This document shows positions 1 to 6,129 of a stretch of 18,711 nucleotides of DNA, one piece after another. Position numbers and translations under genes: made by a program. How positions within the stretch are numbered: position 1 is the first letter of the stretch; each line of letters begins with the position of its first letter. The DNA lies in the NCBI GenBank assembly GCA_934277495.1, contig CAKQUI010000032.1:1-18711 (forward strand). Direction: 5' to 3'. The notes under the pieces were generated by a model. The model was not told the origin of the DNA, did no database searches, and saw nothing but the letters and a program-made list of their open reading frames with translations. The stretch comes from an uncultured Clostridia bacterium. GTDB taxonomy: Bacteria > Bacillota > Clostridia > Peptostreptococcales > Anaerovoracaceae.

Positions 1-632
1 GCGAAGATCTTCTTTGAACCTGCATTATGTTTTATTTCAAGGATCTCATCTTCACCGGCATATATAGCTGAGTGTTCTCCTGCAATAGTGCCTCCACGTA
101 CTGCATGGACTCCGATCTCCTTGCCTCTCCTGCGATTGCCTGATCTGCCGTAAACTTCTTCGTAGTCGCCTCTGCTGTTCATGGCAGCTACCAGCATCTT
201 GGCTGTGCCGCTTGGTGCATCCAGCTTCTTGTTGTGATGTTTTTCGACCATTTCCATGTCGAATTTATCTTCCAGTATAGGTGTTATCTCTGAAAGCACT
301 CTCTTCATAACAGTTATGCCCAGTGAAAAGTTTGCTGAAAATACAACAGGAACTTCTCCGGCAAGTTTCTGTATGTCTGCCTGCTGCTGGTCTGTAAGTC
401 CTGTAGTGGCTATAACAGCAGGGCATTTGTGTGAGCTGCAGTATCCGATCAGCATTTTCTGATTTTCAGGATTGCTGAAATCGATGACTACGTCTGCTTT
501 ATCACTGACGTCGTCGAGCTTTTCCCCTTTGAGAGGGTCTATCATTGCAAGCAGCTCGATATCAGGCTGCTCTTCGATCATTCCGGCCAGCACTTTACCC
601 ATTGCTCCGGCTCCGAGAATAATTACTTTCAT
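1..632 (-). CDS. dapB: 4-hydroxy-tetrahydrodipicolinate reductase DapB (3' end outside window)
   Basis: This gene reduces 4-hydroxy-tetrahydrodipicolinate to tetrahydrodipicolinate with NAD(P)H in the cytoplasmic DAP/lysine pathway. I translated it by hand from the ATG at 632: it begins MKVIILGAGAMGKVLAGMIE, a Rossmann glycine-rich start (GAGAMGKV). The signature EKHHNKKLDAPSGTA follows at about residues 129-143, carrying the catalytic His pair, Lys and the DAPSGT substrate loop. Near the window edge comes GVHAVRGGTIAGEHSAIYAG, typical of the C-terminal domain. About 210 codons are visible without a stop, so only the last 40 or so residues of a normal 250-residue DapB are missing. A GGAGG lies 11 nt upstream. 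It is the third gene of dapF-dapA-dapB, with a 19-nt gap after dapA. The identification is firm. Confidence 0.96.
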   Translation of the reverse strand, partial: MKVIILGAGAMGKVLAGMIEEQPDIELLAMIDPLKGEKLDDVSDKADVVIDFSNPENQKMLIGYCSSHKCPAVIATTGLTDQQQADIQKLAGEVPVVFSANFSLGITVMKRVLSEITPILEDKFDMEMVEKHHNKKLDAPSGTAKMLVAAMNSRGDYEEVYGRSGNRRRGKEIGVHAVRGGTIAGEHSAIYAGEDEILEIKHNAGSKKIF

Positions 633-651
633 TTATAAAAAGTCCTCCTTG

Positions 652-1530
652 TTATTTCAGCAGGCCGATCGCTTTCATCGATTCAACCAGCTTCTTTTTG
701 TTTTCATCTGCCATAGGATACAGAGGCATCCTGTATCCGCCGACGTTCATTCCTGCCATATTCATCGCTTCTTTGACAGGTATTGGATTTGTTTCGATAA
801 ACAGATGGTTTATGAAATCAAGATAATATTTCTGCATCTGTGCAGCTTTTTCTGTATCTCCGTTCCAGTACGCCATAGCCATCTCATGAGTCTCTTTGGG
901 CAGTATATTGGCAAGCACTGATATCGTGCCGGCGCCTCCCATTGACATGATCGGTACTGTTATGTCGTCGTTGCCGCTGTATATATTGAAATCATCATTT
1001 ATCAGTGTTGAATATTTAGCAGCCAGGGACATATTGCCGCTGGCTTCTTTGATACCGGCGATATTTTTATGTTTACTGAGTTCCGCCATGACATCAAAAG
1101 GCACCGACATATTGGTCCTGCCCGGAACATTGTAAACAAGGATCGGAATGTCCACCGCATCAGCAACAGAAAGGAAGTGCTGTTTCAGTCCCTCTTTGTT
1201 GGTTTTGTTATAATATGGAGTTATCACAAGCAGTGCGTCGGCTCCCAGATTCTGATAAGCTATGCTTTTGTCTATGCTCAGCTGTGTATTATTGCCGCCG
1301 CTTCCTACTATAACAGGGATACGTCCTGATGCTTTGCGTTTTACTGTTCTTACGATCTGGTCCTCCTCTTCTTCTTCAAGAGTCGGTGTCTCTGCTGTTG
1401 TCCCAAGTACGAGTATTCCGTCTGTGCCTTCCTGGATATGCCATTCCACAAGCTCTTCGAGCTTACTGTAGTTCACACTTCCGTCTTCACAGAACGGAGT
1501 TATCAGTGCTACGATAGATCCTTTGATCAT
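652..1530 (-). CDS. dapA: 4-hydroxy-tetrahydrodipicolinate synthase DapA
   Basis: DapA condenses pyruvate with aspartate-4-semialdehyde, the product of Asd (encoded at 15182-16189), in the first committed step to DAP and lysine. At 292 residues it is a full-length class I aldolase TIM barrel. Visible landmarks are the Schiff-base lysine K161 in GIKEASGN, the catalytic tyrosine Y133 in YNVPGRT, R138, and the Thr pair T44-T45 in GTTAET. The last motif is usually GTTGE, so Ala replaces Gly at position 46, a small variation in the active-site loop. AGGAGG lies just upstream of the ATG. The 16-nt gap to dapF and the 19-nt gap to dapB argue for one transcript. No lysine riboswitch is visible in the operon leader. 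Confidence 0.97.
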   Translation of the reverse strand: MIKGSIVALITPFCEDGSVNYSKLEELVEWHIQEGTDGILVLGTTAETPTLEEEEEDQIVRTVKRKASGRIPVIVGSGGNNTQLSIDKSIAYQNLGADALLVITPYYNKTNKEGLKQHFLSVADAVDIPILVYNVPGRTNMSVPFDVMAELSKHKNIAGIKEASGNMSLAAKYSTLINDDFNIYSGNDDITVPIMSMGGAGTISVLANILPKETHEMAMAYWNGDTEKAAQMQKYYLDFINHLFIETNPIPVKEAMNMAGMNVGGYRMPLYPMADENKKKLVESMKAIGLLK

Positions 1531-1546
1531 ATGAACCCCTCCTGTT

Positions 1547-2356
1547 TCAATAATAAGTCCCTTCAGCTACTCTGACTGCAGGTCCTGTCATCATCACGGT
1601 ACCATCGTCGAGCTGCTCTATTATCAGTCTGCCGTAAGGCAGTATAACTGTCACTTTGCGGTCAGTCCTGCCTTCTCTTATTCCCATCACAAGGGATGCA
1701 CAGGCTCCGGTGCCGCATGCACAGGTAAAGCCTACGCCACGCTCGAATGTTTTGATCTCAAGCGTACTGCGGTCTATATATCTGACAAAATTGACATTAG
1801 TCTTTTCTGTGAATACCGGATGGTTCGAAAGCTGTGAAGCTGCTGTCTCCGAAGGATATTCGTCAACCCATACGACTGTATGTACAGTGCCCATGAAGCA
1901 GCTGCTGACTGTGAAGTCACCTTCTGTCGTATGCAGTGTCCTGGACATGAATTCATCTGCGTCGTCCACTACCCCGAAAGATGCCGGTTCGAACAGCGGG
2001 TGTCCCATATCTATACGCACCATGAACGGATCTGTGCTTATCACGTTTACTATCATAGTCCCTGCCAGTGTTTCAACAGGATATTCCTCGCTGCGACACA
2101 TCTCATTGTCGTAGCAGTATGCTGCAAAACATCTGATGCCGTTGCCGCACATAGGAGCTCTGCTGCCGTCCATGTTGTAGAATACCATTTCAAGAGCAGG
2201 TTCCTTACGCACTACGATAAGTCCGTCCGCACCTATCCCTGTACTGACATTGCACATGTCCAGAGCAAGCTGGCTGTAGTCGTATCCTCTGACATCATCT
2301 TCTCTTACTATTATGAAATTATTACCGCATCCGTGGTATTTTGTAAATTTTATCAT
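1547..2356 (-). CDS. dapF: diaminopimelate epimerase DapF
   Basis: DapF interconverts LL- and meso-DAP, giving the peptidoglycan cross-linking residue and the lysine precursor. The 269-residue length is normal for the family. The two catalytic cysteines sit in CGNGIRC (C70) and in CACGTGACA (C214), and the substrate-binding Glu-Arg pair is present in FERGVGF (about 206-207). The start MIKFTKYHGCGNNF aligns with the typical family N-terminus. The presence of an epimerase means the organism reaches meso-DAP through LL-DAP (DapL or acylated intermediates) rather than only by the dehydrogenase shortcut; this is inference, since no such gene is in the window. It is first in dapF-dapA-dapB and has its own promoter with a very short leader (see 2375-2403). 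Confidence 0.96.
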   Translation of the reverse strand: MIKFTKYHGCGNNFIIVREDDVRGYDYSQLALDMCNVSTGIGADGLIVVRKEPALEMVFYNMDGSRAPMCGNGIRCFAAYCYDNEMCRSEEYPVETLAGTMIVNVISTDPFMVRIDMGHPLFEPASFGVVDDADEFMSRTLHTTEGDFTVSSCFMGTVHTVVWVDEYPSETAASQLSNHPVFTEKTNVNFVRYIDRSTLEIKTFERGVGFTCACGTGACASLVMGIREGRTDRKVTVILPYGRLIIEQLDDGTVMMTGPAVRVAEGTYY

Positions 2357-2374
2357 ATATTATACCTCTTTTGT

Positions 2375-2403
2375 ATTATATCACTAATCACCAGTAATTT
2401 TAA
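2375..2403 (-). promoter_or_regulatory. sigma-A-like promoter of dapF-dapA-dapB
   Basis: Reading the minus strand, TTAAAA (-35; 2398-2403) is followed after 17 bp by a perfect TATAAT (-10; 2375-2380), preceded by TGA, an extended -10. The predicted start near 2368-2370 would leave a leader of only 12-14 nt, with the AAGAGG ribosome binding site (2365-2370) at its very 5' end. A second TATAAT directly before the ATG is too close to serve as a promoter for this start codon. Confidence 0.6.
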
Positions 2404-2416
2404 CTCTTTTTTGCGT

Positions 2417-2463
2417 CAAAAAGAAATGTACAAGGTCCTGTCTATTCAATGACCTTGTACATT
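2417..2463 (-). terminator. rqcP terminator overlapping the end of the gene
   Basis: A perfect 13-bp inverted repeat has arms at 2451-2463 and 2425-2437 and a 13-nt loop, followed on the minus strand by the T-rich run TTCTTTTT. The promoter-proximal arm lies inside the last rqcP codons (Met-Tyr-Lys-Val) and the rqcP stop codon is in the loop, so the hairpin can form only after the last ribosome has cleared the end of the gene. Confidence 0.85.
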
Positions 2464-2684
2464 CTGACTGCGTCTTCCTTCCTGCATGATTCAAGAAGCT
2501 CTGTCACCTCTACATTCAGACTGCCGTTCCCGAACTGTATGAATATGTTGTCGCCTTCTTTCACTTCGGTACCGGGCTTCGCAGTTTTTCCATTCACAGT
2601 TATGTGACCCTGTTCACAGGCGTCTTTGGCAACTGTGCGCCGTTTTATTATCCTGGAATTTTTCAGAAATTTATCTATTCTCAT
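2442..2684 (-). CDS. rqcP: S4-domain RNA-binding protein RqcP (YabO family)
   Basis: This 80-residue protein is an S4 RNA-binding domain beginning MRIDKFLKNSRIIKRRTVAK and continuing with QGHITVNGK and the glycine-rich FGNG strand. It closely resembles Bacillus YabO, now named RqcP, which works with RqcH on stalled 50S subunits to add alanine tails to nascent chains; the function is transferred from family knowledge. The frame is open up to 2732, but the start at 2684 is chosen because a GGAG lies 8 nt upstream and the protein then begins exactly as its family does. It follows hup by 74 nt, across a strong terminator (2720-2749), so it probably depends on read-through. Its own terminator overlaps the 3' end of the gene. 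Confidence 0.9.
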   Translation of the reverse strand: MRIDKFLKNSRIIKRRTVAKDACEQGHITVNGKTAKPGTEVKEGDNIFIQFGNGSLNVEVTELLESCRKEDAVRMYKVIE

Positions 2685-2719
2685 TTTACCGTCTCCTGTT
2701 CTGTGGGGAAGGTCCGTTG

Positions 2720-2749
2720 AAAAAAAGAGCAACGGTGACGTTACTCTTT
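2720..2749 (-). terminator. intrinsic terminator between hup and rqcP
   Basis: On the minus strand an 11-bp stem (arms 2739-2749 and 2724-2734, one G-U pair) closes a TCAC tetraloop and runs into seven T residues. It starts about 10 nt after the hup stop codon. I see no room for a normal promoter between it and rqcP, so it should set the ratio of HU to RqcP mRNA by partial read-through. Confidence 0.85.
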
Positions 2750-2758
2750 AAATCCGAT

Positions 2759-3037
2759 TTATTTATTAACAGCATCCTTGAGAGCTTTTCCTGCTTTGAA
2801 TACAGGAGCTTTTGAAGCAGCGATCTTTATAACTTCGCCCGGCTTTCTTGGATTTCTGCCCTGTCTTGCTTTTCTTTCACGGACTTCGAAAGTTCCGAAT
2901 CCGATCAGCTGGACTTTGTCACCCTTGACGAGCGCTTCTTCAACACTTGATACGAATGCGCTCACAGCCATCTCGGCGTCCTTCTTTTTAAGATCAGTTT
3001 TTTCTGCTATTGCAGCTACTAATTCAGCTTTATTCAT
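2759..3037 (-). CDS. hup: HU family DNA-binding protein
   Basis: HU is a small dimeric nucleoid protein that bends DNA without strong sequence preference. The 92-residue length is the family norm. The sequence begins [20 protein letters not shown], and includes the core [19 protein letters not shown] followed by GEVIKI, which is the beta-arm that wraps the minor groove with its Arg-Asn-Pro tip. An ideal AAGGAGG lies upstream of the ATG. It has its own promoter at 3112-3140 and a strong terminator right after the stop, which fits a highly expressed single-gene unit. The leader carries two small hairpins. In many Clostridia hup sits just before the S4 gene, as here. Confidence 0.97.
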   Translation of the reverse strand: MNKAELVAAIAEKTDLKKKDAEMAVSAFVSSVEEALVKGDKVQLIGFGTFEVRERKARQGRNPRKPGEVIKIAASKAPVFKAGKALKDAVNK

Positions 3038-3060
3038 CTATATATCCTCCTTAAAAAAAT

Positions 3061-3105
3061 AAACAAAATCATTTGTTTCCTACAGGACCAAACATCACTG
3101 TCCTG
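3061..3105 (-). other. hup mRNA leader with two stem-loops
   Basis: If transcription starts about 7 nt after the -10 box, the hup mRNA begins almost exactly at a CAGGAC...GTCCTG hairpin (3100-3105 with 3083-3088, 11-nt loop). A second, A/T-only hairpin, AAACAAA with TTTGTTT around TGAT (3061-3078), follows, and then a run of T residues directly before the AAGGAGG. The first hairpin could protect the 5' end. The second looks like a weak terminator, but its stem is too weak for confidence. Confidence 0.4.
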
Positions 3106-3111
3106 CGTTCT

Positions 3112-3140
3112 ATTTTCCCATTTTTCAATGTGTTTGTCAA
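3112..3140 (-). promoter_or_regulatory. sigma-A-like promoter of hup
   Basis: On the minus strand a perfect TTGACA (3135-3140) is followed after exactly 17 bp by GAAAAT (3112-3117; four of six consensus bases). It lies between the flippase stop and hup, where no convincing terminator is visible, so some read-through from upstream is also possible. Confidence 0.6.
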
Positions 3141-3186
3141 GAAAATTCGCTTATAAAACGGATTAAATCACAAGCATTTCAGGCTT

Positions 3187-4815
3187 TTACCACAATCTCA
3201 GTTTATCGCATAATACAGCAGCTTTGCGTCCCAGAGGATTCAGCATAAGTTCGTCTCTTGTTACCGCCTTGATTTTTATGATCATCAGCGCATACACCAC
3301 TACTCCTGCGATTATCGCCAGAAGCGTTGCCAGTGAATTGCTGCCAAGAAGTGCGAAGACTCCTTTGTAAACGAAATATACCGGTACAGCCATTACTGCC
3401 GCACTTACAAGTGGCTTTACTATTATAAGTTTCAGCGGGAGTCTGACTTTTGTGAATCTCATCATTGCACGGAAGTCAAGGAATGCAGCAACTATATATG
3501 CTGTCGTTGTTCCTATTGCAGCGCCTATGATATTTATGGACGGAACTGCAGTAAGCACCCAGGTAACGCCAAGCTTGAAGATCATACCTGTGAACAGGTA
3601 TATCACAGGATATACCTGCTTTCCTATGCCCTGCAGTATGCCTGTCATGGTATTTATCAGAGCAAGGAGTATGAAGCTGATGGCCATTACCTGAAGACAT
3701 GGCGCAGCATTCATGGCGCTTGCTTTCTGAGCCGGATACAGCAGCATCAGTACAGGAGCCGCCAGCACCAGCAGGCCTGCGGCACACGGGAATGCCAGTA
3801 TCATGGCAAATCTCAGACCCATAGATATGCTTTTCTGCAGATCATCTTTGTTTCTAAGTCTGTTGGCAGCTGCCACCATAGGCACAAGGCTGACAACTAT
3901 AGCAGATATCAGCACCTGCGGGAATCCTATTATAGGTTCAGCAAGACCTGTAAGCTGACCGTATATGTCGTTGGCCATAGAGTTACTGAAACCTGCATCA
4001 AGAAGCCTGCTTTTTACGATCGCTGCATCTATGAGATTCACAAGGGGCATTATCGTAGCACCTATAGTGATCGGCACCGCTATTATCACTATTCTTTTCA
4101 GTATACTCGAAGATGATTCGTGTTCAGTCGTTCTGTCACGATGTATACGGTCTTTGAGCTGTCTGTGTGATATGAGATAGATTATCAGTACAGTGAGCAG
4201 TCCACCTATGGCGCCTGCAGAAGCACCGAAACATCCGCCTGCAGCACCACGTTCGATATCTTTGTAATCTGATGCGATGATAGCTGAATTCATCATGAAA
4301 TATGCTGCTGCAAGTCCTATCGCAACTCTGAATACCTGCTCTGTGACCTGCGATACCGCAGTAGGCACCATGTTCTGCATACCCTGGAAATATCCTCTGT
4401 ATGATGACATCATAGGTACCAGCAGAAGTGCAGGCGCTGTAGCCTTCATCGAAAGAGACGCCCCTTTGATGTTTATCAGTCCTGCGATAAAGTCGCTGAA
4501 AAAGAACAGCAGACAAAATCCGATTATTCCGATTACGATCATCAGCGTCCTCGATATCTTGAAAACACGCTCAGCTTCTCTGAACTGCCCGACAGCACAT
4601 CTTTCTGATACCATCTTCGAGATAGCTACCGGAAGACCGGCCGTCGCTATTACAAGAATGAAAGCATAGAGGTAGTACGCCGGCGAATAATTCGCCATAC
4701 CTTCTGTGCCTATATAGTTTGCCAGCGGTATCCTGAATGCCGCACCGAGGACTTTAACGAATATTCCAGCCACAGCCAGTACGGCTGCACCTTTTACAAG
4801 TGATTTGTTAGCCAT
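3187..4815 (-). CDS. MOP-family lipid-linked envelope precursor flippase (SpoVB/YabM/MurJ type)
   Basis: This is a 542-residue, very hydrophobic protein with roughly 14 predicted membrane spans, matching the 520-545 residues of the Bacillus proteins SpoVB, YabM and YtgP. The N-terminus (LVKGAAVLAVAGIFVKVLG, then RIPLANYIGTEGMANY) and the ATAGLPVAISKMVSE segment after the second span are typical of this polysaccharide-exporter branch. Members flip undecaprenyl-linked sugars or lipid II across the membrane; the exact substrate cannot be read here. Its place next to hup-rqcP and spoVT points to the YabM position in Bacillus. It starts 2 nt after the deaminase stop, so translation is probably coupled. 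No clear terminator follows. SpoVB, YabM and YtgP/MurJ remain alternatives within the family. Confidence 0.85.
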   Translation of the reverse strand: MANKSLVKGAAVLAVAGIFVKVLGAAFRIPLANYIGTEGMANYSPAYYLYAFILVIATAGLPVAISKMVSERCAVGQFREAERVFKISRTLMIVIGIIGFCLLFFFSDFIAGLINIKGASLSMKATAPALLLVPMMSSYRGYFQGMQNMVPTAVSQVTEQVFRVAIGLAAAYFMMNSAIIASDYKDIERGAAGGCFGASAGAIGGLLTVLIIYLISHRQLKDRIHRDRTTEHESSSSILKRIVIIAVPITIGATIMPLVNLIDAAIVKSRLLDAGFSNSMANDIYGQLTGLAEPIIGFPQVLISAIVVSLVPMVAAANRLRNKDDLQKSISMGLRFAMILAFPCAAGLLVLAAPVLMLLYPAQKASAMNAAPCLQVMAISFILLALINTMTGILQGIGKQVYPVIYLFTGMIFKLGVTWVLTAVPSINIIGAAIGTTTAYIVAAFLDFRAMMRFTKVRLPLKLIIVKPLVSAAVMAVPVYFVYKGVFALLGSNSLATLLAIIAGVVVYALMIIKIKAVTRDELMLNPLGRKAAVLCDKLRLW

Positions 4816-4817
4816 GA

Positions 4818-6110
4818 TCAGAGCCTTTCCAGTATTTTTCGGGTCGCTTCTTCTGCTTTGTAAATAACTTTTTCAATATCGAGGGTCGTATATTCTCCAT
4901 TCTCATATACGATCTTCCCGTCTATCATCGTCATAATGATCTCGTCACCTGAAACAGAATACACCATATTGTTGATGATATCGTGAACAGGATGCATATT
5001 CGGATGTGAAATATCGAACACAATGAGATCAGCCTTGCCTCCTTCTTTTACGGAGCCGCAGTCGTTTCTTTTCTGTGCTTTTGCTCCGCTCAGTGTAGCT
5101 GCCCGCAGTATCTGCTGCGGTGAAAGTGCGGAAGGGTCTTTTCTTGCTATCTTGCTGCCTATCGCCAGGACTTTCATTTCTTCTGCAAAATTCAGGCTGT
5201 TGTTGCTGGCTACGCTGTCGGTACCTATAGCAAGATTGACTCCGTGCTCCAGAACATTCGCTGCATCGCATATACCGCTTGCCAGCTTCATATTGCTGAC
5301 AGGGTTTGCTGCTACTGTAACGCCTTTCTCTCTGAAGATCTCAAGATCCTCATCAGTCGAGTATACACAGTGCGCCGCTATGGCAGGAACATCGAAGAGT
5401 CCTGCTTTTTCGAGATAAGCCGCAGGCGTCAGCCCGTGACGCTGGATGCAGCCTTCATGTTCGGAGACCGTTTCCGATACATGTATCTGCATCACCGTAT
5501 CGATTGTCTTCGCATAATCAGCCAGTGCCTTTGCAGTTGCAAAATCCGATGTATATTCCGCATGGAGACTCATATCCACTTTGAGCCTGCCGTCTGCAGT
5601 ATCGTGATATTTCTCATAAAAGTCCACTGCCTCTTTGAAACTCTTCATGGATTCCGGTGCTTCACCGGTGAAGTTCGTCAGAGATCTTGCGATATTGGCC
5701 TTTGCACCGCTCTCTATGACGGCTCTTGCCATATCTTCACAGAAGTAGTACATATCGCTGGTGGAAACGATGCCGAATCTGAATGATTCTGCCATGGTGA
5801 GCATCGTTGCCCAGTATACAGCCTCACTGTCCAGCTTGTCTTCGAATGGAAATATCTTTTTGTTCAGCCAGTCCTGAAGGGACATGTTCTCTCCGTATCC
5901 TCTCATAAGAGACATCGGCGAGTGCCCGTGAGCGTTGTAGAATCCGCTCATAAGAAGCTTTCCTTTTCCATCGTAGACTCTCTCATCTTCCGGTATGTCA
6001 GCCGGTACACTTTCTCCGATATATGTTATCCTGTCATCTGTTACTTTTACACAGATATTTTCTTTTATTCCGAAATCCTCATCCAGAACAGTTATATTTT
6101 TAAAAAGCAT
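4818..6110 (-). CDS. mtaD: 5'-methylthioadenosine/S-adenosylhomocysteine deaminase-like amidohydrolase
   Basis: This 430-residue metal-dependent hydrolase of the amidohydrolase superfamily has all the metal and catalytic residues in place. They are H61 and H63 (AHGHSP), H183 (SLHAEYTS), H210 and E213 (IHVSETVSE), H247 (AHCVYST) and D298 (GTDSVASNNSLN). The HVSET, AHC and GTDSxAS-N motifs are those of the MtaD/DadD branch, which deaminates 5'-methylthioadenosine, S-adenosylhomocysteine or 5'-deoxyadenosine to the inosine form. Such a role would clear by-products of SAM enzymes; RimO, a radical SAM enzyme in this window, makes 5'-deoxyadenosine and SAH. The substrate is inferred from the motifs, and other nucleoside or guanine-type deaminases are possible. 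AGGAGG lies upstream; the gene is 19 nt after cls and 2 nt before the flippase. Confidence 0.87.
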   Translation of the reverse strand: MLFKNITVLDEDFGIKENICVKVTDDRITYIGESVPADIPEDERVYDGKGKLLMSGFYNAHGHSPMSLMRGYGENMSLQDWLNKKIFPFEDKLDSEAVYWATMLTMAESFRFGIVSTSDMYYFCEDMARAVIESGAKANIARSLTNFTGEAPESMKSFKEAVDFYEKYHDTADGRLKVDMSLHAEYTSDFATAKALADYAKTIDTVMQIHVSETVSEHEGCIQRHGLTPAAYLEKAGLFDVPAIAAHCVYSTDEDLEIFREKGVTVAANPVSNMKLASGICDAANVLEHGVNLAIGTDSVASNNSLNFAEEMKVLAIGSKIARKDPSALSPQQILRAATLSGAKAQKRNDCGSVKEGGKADLIVFDISHPNMHPVHDIINNMVYSVSGDEIIMTMIDGKIVYENGEYTTLDIEKVIYKAEEATRKILERL

Positions 6111-6129
6111 AAAAACCTCCTGTATATGA

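Noticed and set aside
1880..2452. Plus-strand open frame of 190 codons opposite dapF
   Set aside because: It overlaps the well-supported dapF and its promoter, and its Cys/His/Tyr-rich composition is that of an antisense frame.
2685..2732. Upstream in-frame start for rqcP giving 96 residues
   Set aside because: It would place the start inside the hup terminator hairpin; the ATG at 2684 has a GGAG at 8 nt and gives the family's normal N-terminus.
3165..3186. Terminator after the flippase gene
   Set aside because: Only a 4-bp AAGC/GCTT stem without a T run is present, so read-through toward hup cannot be excluded.
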